Source: Siphonodentalium dalli
Lineage: Eukaryota; Mollusca; Scaphopoda; Gadilida; Siphonodentaliidae
Assembly: GCA_032622095.1 (NCBI GenBank)
Contig: CP136069.1
Span: 39,532,194-39,596,193 of the forward strand
Direction: 5' to 3'
DNA: 64,000 nt
Positions within the stretch are counted from its first letter, which is position 1. The number at the start of each line of letters is the position of its first letter. Under the pieces are notes generated by a model. That model saw nothing but the letters and a program-made list of their open reading frames with translations. It had not been told where the DNA came from and did no database searches. The translations under genes and the position numbers were made by a program. Below, in pieces: positions 24,610 through 36,382 of this stretch.

Positions 24610-24780
24610 ATGATTTTGTTTAACCTGCCCGTGGCCATTGAGCAGCCCCTGACAGAGGTTGTCCACCCTTACGAGATGGTCAATAGTCCCCGCAAAGTTA
24701 ATCCCGTCGTGAACCCCATCCTCGCAAAGAGCGGACAGTCAATTAATCCCGTCGTGAACGTCATCACCAACGCGACGTAA
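24610..24780 (+). CDS. small ORF in Helitron cargo, unknown product
   Basis: ATG to TAA, 56 codons before the stop, in a stretch clearly richer in G+C and CpG than its surroundings. The product has a proline/valine-rich pattern with an internal duplication: the motif NPVVN occurs twice, 17 residues apart, and the DNA repeat behind it is GTTAATCCCGTCGTGAAC, with AT for GT at the start of the second copy. A second short frame opens at 24579 and stops at 24621-24623, overlapping this start in another phase, so the original frame may have been longer and is now shifted. A TATA-like ACTTATATACG lies ~100 bp upstream of 24579. I do not recognise the family. It could be a captured host or viral gene fragment, or chance. 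It runs antisense to the Helitron. Confidence 0.35.
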   Translation: MILFNLPVAIEQPLTEVVHPYEMVNSPRKVNPVVNPILAKSGQSINPVVNVITNAT

Positions 24781-24971
24781 TTTGTTTTGGTATCATGTGT
24801 TGCGTTCTAAAAATAGGAAAGCACTTGTTCCCGTATACGTTTGCGTAAATACGAAATTGTGAGTGTTGGTTTGTAACCGGGATTTCTGAGAAGCATTATG
24901 CCTATAACTATCCCCCCTAAGCCCTGACCTAAGTGTCATACATACTATAACAATGATGTTGTAAGAGTACT

Positions 24972-25106
24972 ATGGCATCCAATAAATCTCCCCGCATAGG
25001 AAACCACTCAATGTTCCCGTATATCTCTCTGCAGATGCTAATAACGTTGAATGGTAAACAGACGCTCTTTATAGCGATGCGTCAAAAACAAACGCTCATT
25101 AAATAA
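24972..25106 (+). CDS. small ORF in Helitron cargo, unknown product
   Basis: ATG to TAA, 44 codons, ~190 bp after the preceding small ORF, on the same strand and in the same compositionally distinct block. The peptide starts MASNKSPRIGNHS and ends in a basic QKQTLIK tail. No domain is recognised. The only support is its position beside another coding-looking frame in the cargo and the break in base composition; length alone is not significant. Confidence 0.22.
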   Translation: MASNKSPRIGNHSMFPYISLQMLITLNGKQTLFIAMRQKQTLIK

Positions 25107-25308
25107 TCACTTGATTAACCCACGCCGTGCCTTTGCGGTGATTTGGGAGTGGATAAAGGGTGCTCAGAGCTTCTCCAAAACGCGACAACTACGGTGTTCG
25201 TGGGTTTTTACCCTTAAATGGGAAGTTTTAACTCAATCGAGCCAGCCGTTTTCGATTCTATAAAGTACATATATATATATACGGAAGTCTCAAAATATAT
25301 AGTATAGA

Positions 25309-25634
25309 TAATGCATTGGCCTAACCATTTTTTATCAATTTTTCTTACATTCTTTAACAATTTTTATCACTTTTTTTTTACAAGTTTTACTTACGTACAT
25401 TCTTTAACAATTTTTATATATTTTTTTATTATAATTTTTCTTACATTTTATAATCATTTTTATCATTTTTACTATTATTCTTTAACAATTTTAGAATTTT
25501 TCGAATTTTTTTTTTACATTCTTCATCAATTTGTATCATTTGTTCTTACATTCTTTAACAATTTTTATAATTTTTTTTATCATTATTACTTACATTCTTG
25601 AACAATATTTTATCATTGTTTTCATTTTTTTCTT
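25309..25634. repeat. AT-rich TTACATTCTTTAACAATTTT tandem spacer, copy A
   Basis: Degenerate repeats of TTCTTACATTCTTTAACAA and TTTATCATTTTT. Matches 25937-26275 unit for unit, confirming a ~630 bp tandem duplication. Confidence 0.8.
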
Positions 25635-25936
25635 ACAATTTTCGCTGTTAGCCTGTTAATAATTTAAGTTTTCGACTGAATAAACCTTGAATCCACCTTT
25701 GAATAGTGTTTCTAAAATATGCTTCGCAATGATAATATGTATATTATCTTGGATGGTATTGTGTGGTTTTTATGATGCATGTGTTATCAATGGTGTTGAG
25801 TGCGATTATTTTTAGTGTAAAGGATGGTTTGACCTTTTGATGACGGGAGCTGTGCTGGCGCAACATTAAAGACCCTGTGACAATGCATTTTCTTACATAT
25901 GCAAGGCGACCATAGGTCGCCTCGCATATATATAAG
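25635..25936. repeat. segmental duplicate B (partner 23888-24190)
   Basis: Second copy, running straight on into TAATGCATTGGCCTAAC, so it shows the sequence before the Helitron inserted in copy A. Confidence 0.9.
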
Positions 25937-26398
25937 ATAATGCATTGGCCTAACCATTTTTTATCAATTTTTCTTACATTCTTTAACAATTTTTATCACT
26001 TTTTTTTACAAGTTTTACTTACGTACATTCTTTAACAATTTAAAAAAAAATTATTATAATTTTTCTTACATTTTATAATCATTTTTATCATTTTTTCTAT
26101 TATTCTTTCACAATTTTATCATTTTTAGAATTTTTTTTTTACATTCTTCATCAATTTTTTATCATTTTTTCTTACATTCTTTAACAATTTTTAGAATTTT
26201 TTTATCATTATTACTTACATTCTTTAACAATATTTTATCATTGTTTTCATTTTTTCTTACATTTTTTAACAATTTGTTAGGCCAATGCATTCTCTTATAT
26301 ATGCGAGGCGACCTATATATGGTGGACTCGGATATAAGAGAATGCAATGGCAAATGGTTTTCATAACAATCAGCAAGCTCCGGTCGTGAAAGTGTTAA
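25828..26398. mobile_element. hairpin-cassette TTAA element with AT-rich expanded centre
   Basis: Left GACCTTTTGATGACGGGAGC (decayed CCCTTTCATGA end), a palindromic cassette (25880-25950), ~340 bp AT-rich spacer, second cassette (26277-26350), right end CTCCGGTCGTGAAAGTG-TTAA. The right TTAA is shared with the MITE starting at 26395. Confidence 0.75.
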
Positions 26399-26605
26399 AG
26401 GTACTCAATTCGATCAGATGGTCCTAATTTACTATTTCTTTGGCTTCGGGGGTAAAAAATATTTAATTCGAGTCGAGGAACCCACCCATCAAAACTCAGA
26501 GTGATTATATATCGATGTTTGCGATTTCTATTGTTTGTGGGACAGAACTTGCCTGTCAAACGGACGGTCTTGCAGATAAAGATGGATAACGCTAAAATCA
26601 AGTGG
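26395..26605 (+). mobile_element. AGGTACTCAATCC-family MITE, right end missing
   Basis: TTAA-AGGTACTCAATTCGATC and the family block to ~26605, then unrelated sequence. Uses the same TTAA as the preceding element. Confidence 0.75.
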
Positions 26606-28714
26606 TTATTATTAAATTATTCAAAATTGTGTTGAAAAATAAAAATGGAAGTGTTATTTATACTGTAGCTCAACTTGGAAAGGGAACAATTTCATGTGTT
26701 ACAGTCAATGGAGCGATTAGATTATCAACATGAAGATATATAATTATATAATCCAAGATGGCCGCTGGCGGCTATATTTTCCGATGAAATTCAAAAAACA
26801 ATTATAGCTCCCTAGTAGATCAATATCAAGATCAATATGAAGTTTGGCGATGATCGGGTGAGGGAAGCGGAATGTAGGGTGTGCCAAAGGAGTCATACAA
26901 AGAGTAAAATTCATTATGGCTGAAGTTTTATGGCTGAATGACCCCGAAATGACTCATTCCTCTGTCAATATTATCATCCATGACAAATTTCATGATGATC
27001 AGACGAACAGTTCGGCCTGTATATAGCCCGTGCTAATGAATTGAATTTTGAAATCCAAGATGACAGCTGGCTGCCATGTTGTTTTCCCACATGCTCCCAA
27101 AATGACTCGTTTCCAATCTACATGTCAATTTCAACAGCCATGACAAATTTCATAATGATCCGACCAAAGGCAGAGTAGAATCTAATATATGGCAGCCAGC
27201 GGCCATGCCATGTTTTATGGCCGAATGACCCCAAAAATGACACGTTCCCATCTACCTGTCAATGTTAACAGCCATGACAAATTTCATGATGACCCGATCC
27301 AAGGTACGACCTATAGCCCGTGCCAAAGGATTTAGTCATGCAAAGAGTTGAATCCAATATGGCTGCCAGCAGTCATGTTTTATGGCCGAATGACCCCAAA
27401 ATGACTCATTCCCCTTCAACATGTCAATATTATCATCCACGACAAATTTCATGATGATCAGACAAACACTCCGGTCCGTAGTCCATGCTAATGGATTGAA
27501 TTTTGAAATCCAAGATGGACGCTGGAGTCTATATATACATGTATCTATATATTTTTATTTTGTTTTTGCCTAATGATGACAAAATGACTCATTCCCATTT
27601 ACATGTCAATGTCAACAGCCATGACAGATTTCATAATGATCCGACCAAAGGTACGACTTGAAGCCTGTAGCCGATGGTAATGGATTGAATTTTGAAATCT
27701 AAGATGGATGCTGGGGTCCATATATTTTTATTTTTAATTTTTTTGCCGAATGATGACAAAATGACCCATTCCCATCTACATGTCAATGTCAACAGCCATG
27801 ACAAATTTCATAATGATCCGACCAAACCAAAGATACGACTTGTAGCCCCTGCAAAGGATTTAGTCATGTTTTATGGCCGAAAGACCCCAAAATGACTCGT
27901 ACCTATCTACATGTCAACATTAACATCCTTAACAAATTGCATGATGATCAGATGAACAGTCCGGCCTGTAGCCCGTGCTAATGGATTGAATTTGAATCTG
28001 CCGGCAGCAATGTTTTATGGCTCGTTCCCATCTACATGTCAATATTAACATCCACGACAAATGTTATGATGATCAGACGAACACCCCAGCCTGTAGACCG
28101 TGCTAATGGATTGAATTTTGAAATCCAAGATGGCCGCTGGCGTCCATGTTTTTTTGCCGAATGACCTCAAAATGATTCGTTCCCATCTACATGTCACTGT
28201 CAACAGCCATGACAACTTTCATAATGATCCGACCTAAGGTGCGACCTGTAGCCCGTGCCAAAGGATTTAGTCATGTTTTATGGCCGAAAGACCCAAAAAT
28301 TACTCGTTCCTATTTACATGTCAATATTAACATCCTTAACAAAGTTCATGATGATCAGATAAACAGTCAGGCATGTAGCCCGTGCTAATGGAGTGAATTT
28401 TGAAATCCAAGATGGTCGCTTGCGAAGTTGCGGCCATATTTTTTTGCCGAATAACGACAAGATTACCCGTTCCCATCTACATGTCAATGTCAACAATCAA
28501 GACAAGTCATGCAAAGAGTAAAATCCAAGATGGCTGCCGGCGGCCATGTTTTACGACAGAATGATCCCAAAATGACTCGTTCCTATCTACATGTCAATAT
28601 TAACATCCATAACAAATTTCATGATGATCAGATGAACAGTTCGGCCTGTAGCCCGTGCTAATGGTTTTGATTTTGATATCCAAGATTTTTGTGCCGAATG
28701 AGACAAAATGACTC

Positions 28715-29224
28715 GTTCCCATCTACATGTCAATGTCAACAGCCATGACAAGTTTCATAATGATCCAACCAAAGATACGACTTGTAGCCCATGTCAAAGT
28801 GTAAAATCCAAGATAGCTGCCGGCGGCCATGTTTTATGGCCGAATGACCCCAAAATGACTCGTTCCCATATACATGTCAATAGCAACATCCATGACAAAT
28901 TCCACGATGATTAGACGAACACTCTGGCCTGTCGCCCGAGCTAATGGATTGAATTTTGAAATCCAAGATGGCTGCTGAATGACTCCAAAATTATTTGTTC
29001 CCATCTACATGTCAATGTCAACAGCCATGACAAATTTCATAATGATCCGACAAAAGATAAGACTTGTAGCCCATGTCGAAGGATTTAGTCTTGCAAAGAG
29101 TAAAATCCAAGATGGCGGCCGGCGGTCATGTTTTATGGCCGAATGATCCGAAAATGGCTCATTCCCATATACATGTAAAGGTTAACATCCAGACAAATTT
29201 CGTGATGATCCGACCCAATGTGCT
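28715..29224. repeat. higher-order repeat, copy A (partner 29483-29992)
   Basis: About three tandem units, almost identical to the sequence 768 bp downstream, whereas neighbouring units differ much more. A recent local duplication or unequal exchange. Confidence 0.85.
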
Positions 29225-29482
29225 ACCTGTAGCACGTGCCAAAGTATTTAGTCATGCAAAGAGTAAAATCCAAGATGGCTGCCGACAGCCATGTTTTAAG
29301 TCCGAATGACCCCAAAATGACTCGTTCCCATATACATGTCAATATTAACATCCATGACAAATTTCATGATGATTATACAAACAGTTCGTCCAATAGCCCG
29401 TGCTAATTGAATTGAATTTTCAAATCAAAGATGGCCACGGGCGGCCATGTTTTTTTTTTGCCGAATGATGCCAAAATGACTC

Positions 29483-29992
29483 GTTCCCATCTACATGTCA
29501 ATGTCAACAGCCATGACAAGTTTCATAATGATCCAACCAAAGATACGACTTGTAGCCCATGTCAAAGTGTAAAATCCAAGATAGCTGCCGGCGGCCATGT
29601 TTTATGGCCGAATGACCCCAAAATGACACGTTCCCATATACATGTCAATAGCAACATCCATGACAAATTCCACGATGATTAGACGAACACTCTGGCCTGT
29701 CGCCCGAGCTAATGGATTGAATTTTGAAATCCAAGATGGCTGCTGAATGACTCCAAAATTATTTGTTCCCATCTACATGTCAATGTCAACAGCCATGACA
29801 AATTTCATAATGATCCGACAAAAGATAAGACTTGTAGCCCATGTCGAAGGATTTAGTCTTGCAAAGAGTAAAATCCAAGATGGCGGCCGGCGGTCATGTT
29901 TTATGGCCGAATGATCCGAAAATGGCTCATTCCCATATACATGTAAAGGTTAACATCCAGACAAATTTCGTGATGATCCGACCCAATCATGA
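29483..29992. repeat. higher-order repeat, copy B (partner 28715-29224)
   Basis: Second copy at 768 bp spacing. Identity stops abruptly after GATGATCCGACCCAAT, where the two copies continue differently. Confidence 0.85.
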
Positions 29993-30251
29993 CAAACTGC
30001 ATGATGATCTGACCAAAGGTACGACCTGCAGCACGTGCAAAAGGATTTAGTCATGCAAAGAGTAAAATCCAAGATGGCAGCCAGCGGCCATGTTTTATGG
30101 CCGAATGATCCCAAGATGACTCTTTCCCATCTACATGTCAATGCCAACAGTTGTGACAAATTTCATAATGATCTTACCAAAAGTACCACCTGTATCCCGT
30201 CTAAAGGAAATTGTTGACGGGTGCATACACGCACGCGGACGACGGATACCA

Positions 30252-30797
30252 AGCCGTTTAGCTCACTGTCACCTATCGTGTCTTTAATTTCAACAGACCA
30301 TTTGCATTCATTGGTTAAATAAAACATAATATATTTTAAAACCAGTAGTTTGTGATGGTAGGAAGCGTATGGGTGTGTTCCGGTCTCTCGCGCGGCCTGA
30401 ATCCATTGGGGACCATAATGGAAATAAATGGTCTTAGGACTGTTTTCTTATGCTATCCCCGATGGTTTTTTGTCACCTGTTAGTGCCGGACAACTCCTTT
30501 ACAGTCTCATACCCTATATAAATGCCATACTCATGCTGGGCATTGGTCAACTGCGGTAGTGGTTATGTACCACTTGGTACATCACATCCTTCCGCAGTTG
30601 ACCATAGTCCAGTAATAAATCAAATAATTTGATATTTCTATATCTTTACAATTCGTGTTAATATGTTACTTGTTACATGTATATCACATATATACCATGT
30701 ATTCCTGTTTATTTTTATCTATACATGTAGGTTGTCCTACACCAATATGTGTCTTAAAGACCATTAAAACGTATCTTATCTTATCTTATCTTATCTT
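30252..30797 (+). mobile_element. 5'-truncated non-LTR retrotransposon 3' end with (CTTAT)n tail
   Basis: Interrupts the right end of the surrounding element: GATACCAAGCC at 30251 and ATGGCAATA at 30798 are contiguous (CCAAGCCATGGCAATAGC) in the related copy at 48145-48165. The insert ends TTAAAACGTATCTTATCTTATCTTATC, a simple tail of CR1/L2-type elements. No ORF remains; no clear target duplication. Confidence 0.7.
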
Positions 30798-30840
30798 ATG
30801 GCAATATATAGCTCAAACTTTACAAAGTAAAGTTGGGCTA

Positions 30841-31372
30841 AAGAGGACACGATAACTGAGGTTTGATTGAGCCCATTATTTAAGGGAAATAAGCCAAACG
30901 ATCCATTAATTGTGTTTATATCTTAATCCGTCTGGTGACAATGTGTGCTAATCTTATACTGGTAATACTGGTAAGAACATTCGGTAAACCTCGTCATTCT
31001 CCGTAACCGTATACTGCCTCGGTCATAAAATATATATGGGCATGACATTCTAAACGACCTCACAACGGAGAATCTTAGCGCACGTCCCTTCCCTTGGACA
31101 GTAATGACAAGAAAACCATAGTCAGAAATGGTAACGCCACCAAGATCATATTATTAGCCATAAATATAAATTATAATACAATTATTCTATAAACTAGCTT
31201 TCAAATTTTATGTGGGAAATTTGCATACTTCTATATTTCAAGTTTTCCCGTTTCTCGTGTAATACATTACTTTCTTCAAACTGTCTTCTTTATTACACAA
31301 GCTGATGGGCCCGACTGATGGGCCCGACGTCCGGGATGTTTCCCCATCTGATTTCCGGCGAAAGGCGCGATT
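30841..31372. other. no gene recognised
   Basis: Mixed-composition sequence with a short repeated CTGATGGGCCCGAC at 31303-31330 before the next array. Confidence 0.4.
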
Positions 31373-31890
31373 TGACCTTCAATTGACTATTTCGAAAGTC
31401 AAGGTCAGGTCAGGGTCATGATTTGACACGTCCAAAACACCCCCACCCGGAGAAAAGTACCACTAGGTATCAAATTTCGTCGAAATCCGTCCGTTTTACC
31501 CCACTTGACCTTTAATTAACAATTTTGAAGGTCAATGTAAGGTCGGAGTCATGATTTGACCCGTCCAAAACACTCCCCCGACAAAAGTACCCATAGGTAT
31601 CAAATTTCGTCGAAATCCATCCGTTTTACCAGATTTGACCTTTGATTGACCACATTGAAGGTCAAGGTCACGCCGATGTCACGATTTGACCCGTTCAAAA
31701 CACTCCCCGGACAAAAGTAGCCCTAGGTATCAAATTTCGCCGAAATTTGTCCGTTTTACCCAAATTGACCTTGCATTGACAGTTTTAAAGGTAAAGGTCA
31801 GGTCGGGCTCACGATTTGACCTGTCCAAAACACTTCCCGGACACAAATACCCATAAGTATCAAATTACGTTTAAATCTATGGAAAGCCGA
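31373..31890. repeat. tandem repeat, ~120 bp unit, four copies
   Basis: Units carry TTTGACC(TT)..ATTGAC, AAGGTCAAGGTCA, GGTC..TCATGATTTGACCC, GTCCAAAACACTCCCC and GTATCAAATTTCGTCGAAAT. One related unit lies in the Helitron at 24290-24360. Confidence 0.85.
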
Positions 31891-32328
31891 AGAGGACATG
31901 TTAGTTGCTAATTTCTAGATATACGACGCACGACTTGTCGCGGTATTTTAAAGGTGTTTCAAACTAAGAGATAGAAGGATTCTGCGTTTCAAATGGTGAT
32001 GAATTATAGTAATTTATTCAAATTTTATGGCATAAATTGTTATTAAAACCGTATATACTATAACAAAAATGAATGACTCGAAAATTAAGTGGGCCTTTAA
32101 ACAAAGTCACAATTGCAGTTAGGCTCATCTCATACTCGTTTAATCAGCGATATTCTGCTGCGCAGTTTGTTATAGTTCCCAGTATTCATTGAGCGTTATA
32201 GCCCCACTGTTATAATTCGCCTTTAGCAGGCGTACTCTTGCCTCAGATTATTGAGATATTAGGTCACACGTAATGACATTAAATCGCATGGAAACATAGC
32301 AATTGTGTGGGCTGCTTGGCGTGAATAT

Positions 32329-32620
32329 TTATTGAGAAATAAAGTCATACGTAATGACATTAAACTCAAGAAAAACCGCGAAAACAAAACAAAATCACAT
32401 TTAATGTTTTAAGTTATTTCCTTCATAAAAAGAATTATCGTGATAATGAACCCTCCCAATACTTTAGAATATTGAATTAACCTTAAAATAACAAAAACCT
32501 TCGGAATACAGAACCTGCGGAATAACGAACCTTCTGATTGGTGAACATTCGGAATAGCGAACATTCAGAGAAATTTCGGAATAGTGGACATTCTGGATAG
32601 TGAACCTTCGGAATAGAGAC
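32329..32620. repeat. direct duplicate A with TTCGGAATAGCGAACC units
   Basis: AAAACCGCGAAAACAAAACA through ATAATGAACCCTC to repeated CTTCGGAATAGCGAA. Partner at 32834-33110 in the same orientation with a ~50 bp length difference. Confidence 0.8.
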
Positions 32621-32833
32621 ATGCCCCCAATATTCATATTATATGCCCAGAGTTCAAAGGTATGGGCCCATAAAATCCTAAATTTGGCCCTTAAAATATT
32701 GAACTCCAAATTGGAGCCCACACAGAACATCACTTAAGTCAACTGTACCTGTGTCATGCCCCAATGCGGGAGAGTCCACAATATACCACAACATTCATAT
32801 TATATGCCAAGAATTCAAAAGTATGGGCCCACG

Positions 32834-33110
32834 TAATGACATTAAATCTCAAGAAAACCCGCGAAAACAAAACAAAATCACATTTAATGTTCTAAGTTAA
32901 GTTATTTCCTCCTGTATCTGTATCGGTATGCGCGCAGGATCAGTTCGGATGTGAGCGCACACTCCGTAAAAAGAATCTTTGTGATAATGAACCCTCTCAA
33001 ATTAGTCTCAATACTTTAGAATATAGAATTAACCTAAAAATAACAAAAACCTTCGGAATAGAGAACCTCCGGAATAGCGGACCTTCGGGATAGCGAACCT
33101 TCATAATAGA
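32834..33110. repeat. direct duplicate B (partner 32329-32620)
   Basis: Second copy, containing an extra ~70 bp (TGTATCTGTATCGGTATGCG...) between the shared TAAGTTATTTCC and AAAAGAAT blocks. Confidence 0.8.
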
Positions 33111-33696
33111 AACATGCCCCCACAAGTACACCGGTGACGTAAACACATGTGCTAATCTTTGTTGTACTATCGTGACGATTTATACTCAGTACGAAATAAC
33201 CATAATAATACAGTCGCCCAGTGGATTATCGATCGACCACAGAATATGAAAATCTGCGTACCAAGCAACACCACGGTGTGGCGTAATAACTTTCTGGCAG
33301 TTTCTGTCTATACAGAACTGATGTGTATCATAAATGTATGTACATGTATATTGTGGCGTAATTTGGTACATACTTCGTTTCATTATCCGTAATTTAATTA
33401 CATAATATTTCTGAACTGTAATGTCCCCCCCCCCCCCCCAGTTTCTTTCATCAAACATGTCAGATAATATCAGATGACCTGTGTAATTACCATCCGCACA
33501 GGACTCTGGAATTCTTATCGTTACCGGTGCAAGAGGTAGTTTTCAAAGAATTTGGTAATGTGAAATAATGAAAACACTGCACGACAGGCGTGTTTGATCC
33601 ACCAATGTGCAAGGGGAAGCTTCTTGAATATTTGCATCATTCGTTAACTGCATATGCCCATATGAGTTAATAGCTCCTACATACATGATGATGACA

Positions 33697-36382
33697 TCTA
33701 TCTATAGATTCTATACTAATAAATCTCAATTTTGTTGTTTGTTTGTTATCTTATAGGCGACCAAACGGCTGGACCATCAGAGCTGAAAAGTTGTATATAG
33801 GGGTGATTTGACCCTGCAACATTATTTTTGACCTCAGATGTCTTAAAGGGCACTAATAATTATTTTGTATATATCTTCGCTATAGCTAGGCGACAAAATG
33901 ACTGGACACTCAGATATGAAATTTAAATTAATTAAATAATTAACTACATACCAAAATTTATTGCAATCTGGACTGTGAAAATTTAAACATGGAAGATAAA
34001 TTGACATGTGGAATGTCATCGGATAGGCGCCTTTCGCCTCTGACTTAAAAGGGTGCTAATAATGTATATGATCAATAAAGAGCGTTTACTATTGGACTAG
34101 AAAATATGTGGGGAAATTGCTGCACAAAAGTAAAATCGCACGAGATTTGTTGGCGGAACGCGATACCTCGAGTGCGGGACGCACACGGGGAATGTCACAG
34201 GATAGGTTCTGTTCACATCAACTGATTAGAACAGGCACTAATAATTATCAACTTAAAAGATAGATGTAACTTTATATAGAGAGTCTGCAGTCATGCAGTA
34301 GGTCCTGTTTAACCCTGATGACTATTAATTATTTAGAGGGCCATGAACACTTTACGCATACGAGTATTCACCTGAACAATGTGAAATCTGGTCGGTGAAA
34401 ATTGAAACAGAAACACGGGGATAAATTGACCAGTAGTGTGTCATAACATATTAAATGCCATTGACCTCAGACGAATTAAAGGGGATAAAAGGTCAGCAGA
34501 CCACAGTGTCCCCCGACAACATGGCAAGTCGATGCCGCTTTGTTAAAGAAATTTTAAAAAAATGTTGAAATTTTCTAAGTCGAAAAGGGTTAATAACTCC
34601 ATAAAAAAAATATTAGCTATATAGATGTTGCAAATCACCAACATGTTAGGAACAATATCCCAGAGTTTCAAATCTCTACATTTAAAACTGTAGGAGGAGT
34701 TGATTACACCATGAAGGTACCCAATCTCATCCAAAAGGCAAAAATGTTCCAAATTTTCTAAGTCGAAAACCCCCCAAAAATATGGAAAAAATTATATTTT
34801 TGATTAGCTATATAGATGTTGCAAATCACCAACATGTTAGGAACAATATCCCAGAGTTTCGAATCTCTACCTGTAAAACTGTAGGAGGAGTTGATTACAC
34901 CATGAAGGTACCCAATCTCATCCAAAAGGCAAAAATGTTCAAAATTTTCTAAGTCAAAAAACCCCCAAAAATATGGAAAAAATGATATTTTTTATTAGCT
35001 ATATAGATGTTGCAAATCACCAACATGTTAGGACCAATATCCCAGAGTTTCAAATCTCTACATCTAAAACTGTAGGAGGAGTTGATTACACCATGAAGGT
35101 ACCCAATCTCATCCAAAAGGCAAAAATGTTCCAAATTTTCTAAGTCGAATACCCCCCCCCCCCCCCAAAATATGGAAAAAATTATATTTTTGATTAGCTA
35201 TATAGATGTTGCAAATCACCAACATGTTAGGAACAATATCCCAGAGTTTCAAATCTCTACATATAAAACTGTAGGAGGAGTTGATTACACCATGAAGGTA
35301 CCCAATCTCATCCAAAAGGCAAAAATGTTCAAAATTTTCTAAGTCGAAAACCCCCCAAAAATATGGAAAAAATTATATTTTTTATTAGCTATATAGATGT
35401 TGCAAATCACCAACATGTTAGGAACAATATCCCAGAGTTTCAAATCTCTACCTGTAAAACTGTAGGAGGAGTTGATTACACCATGAAGGTACCCAATCTC
35501 ATCCAAAAGGCAAAAATGTTCCACATTTTCTAAGTCAAAAACCCCCCCAAAAATATGGAAAAAATTATATTTTTTATTAGCTATATAGATGTTGCAAATC
35601 ACCAACATGTTAGGACCAATATCCCAGAGTTTCAAATCTCTACATCTAAAACTGTAGGAGGAGTTGATTACACCATGAAGGTACCCAATCTCATCCAAAA
35701 GGCAAAAATGTTCCACATTTTCTAAGTCGAATACCCCCCCCCAAAATATGGAAAAAATTATATTTTTGATTAGCTATATAGATGTTGCAAATCACCAACA
35801 TGTTAGGAACAATATCCCAGAGTTTCAAATCTCTACGTTTAAAACTGTAGGAGGAGTTGATTACACCATGAAGGTACCCGATCTCGGACGCACGGACGCA
35901 CGGACACACGGACGCACGGACACACGGACGGACGGACGGACGGACGAGGGTCATTTCTATAGTCCTCCGACGGAAACGTCGGGGGACAAAAATATGAGCA
36001 ATAATGAGCATTCCTTATGAGCTTAGAAGACATGATGGAAAATTGGTACAGATGGGTCACCTGACCATGGGATTGGCATTGGATAGGTGCAGAGACTTAA
36101 TAAATTATATGATCAATAAAGAGCATATATTATCAGCCCAGACAATATGTGGGAAAAATGGTGCACCGGAATGTGCTATTGACTTCAAATGACTTTTCAG
36201 ATGCACTGATAATTAGCAACAAAGAGCGTTTATTATCAACTTAAAAAATAGATGTAACTTTATATGGAGAGTCATGCAATATGACATTTTCATCCAGATG
36301 ACTAAGAATTATTTAAAATGACATGAAGGGCCACTAATAAATTATGTGTTCTCACCCGAGCAACGCTGGATACCCCAGCTAG
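33697..36382 (+). mobile_element. Helitron-like element carrying a nested tandem-array element
   Basis: 5' TC in ...ACA|TCTATCTATAGATTC with TCTATACTAATAA just inside; 3' end CACCCGAGCAACGCTGG, ATACCCCAG, then CTAG followed by T. CTGG-ATACC-CCAG forms a hairpin at the end. Subterminal motifs recur on both sides of the nested element (GATCAATAAAGAGCGTTTA, AGATGTAACTTTATAT, GATGACTA). No Rep/helicase. Confidence 0.65.
34507..35988. mobile_element. TGTCCCCCGA-ended element with seven ~190 bp tandem units
   Basis: TGTCCCCCGAC and GTCGGGGGACA form the inverted ends. Units contain TTTTCTAAGTCGAAA, TATATAGATGTTGCAAATCAC, AACATGTTAGGA, CCCAGAGTTTCAAATCTCTAC and GGAGGAGTTGATTACACC. The array ends in a GGACGCACGGACACACGGAC run (35886-35945). 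Frames of 61-125 codons on the minus strand are by-products of the units. Confidence 0.85.

Larger units (their letters stand above)
24191..25308 (-). mobile_element. non-autonomous Helitron, insertion defined by an adjacent empty site
   Basis: On the minus strand the element starts TCTATACTATATATT (5' TC) at 25308 and ends CTAG at 24191. A CGCC-AGT-GGCG hairpin lies just upstream of that end. The bases outside are A on the 5' side and T on the 3' side, the standard Helitron target. A second copy of the flanking MITE (25635-26398) runs uninterrupted through the same point (...ATAAGA|TAATGC...), giving the exact empty site. No target duplication is present, as expected for rolling-circle insertion. 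The interior has a ~110 bp unit like the 31.4-31.9 kb tandem array (24290-24360) and a GC-richer stretch with small ORFs. No Rep/helicase is encoded. Confidence 0.83.
26666..30840. mobile_element. TAGCTCAACTT-ended element with long tandem core, copy 2
   Basis: Begins TAGCTCAACTTGGAAAGGG and ends TTTACAAAGTAAAGTTGGGCTA. The ~3.5 kb core has ~20 units of ~160 bp: AAATCCAAGATGGC, GGCCATGTTTTATGGCCGAA, CCCAAAATGACTCGTTCCC, TACATGTCAAT, CATGACAAATTTCAT, GATGATC, CCTGTAGCCCGTGC. Same layout as 46570-48190. Frames of 60-80 codons here are by-products of the unit. Confidence 0.85.

Noticed and set aside
35339-36011. Minus-strand ORFs of 125 and 106 codons
   Set aside because: They read through ~190 bp tandem units and the GGACGGACG run; the peptides are copies of each other.
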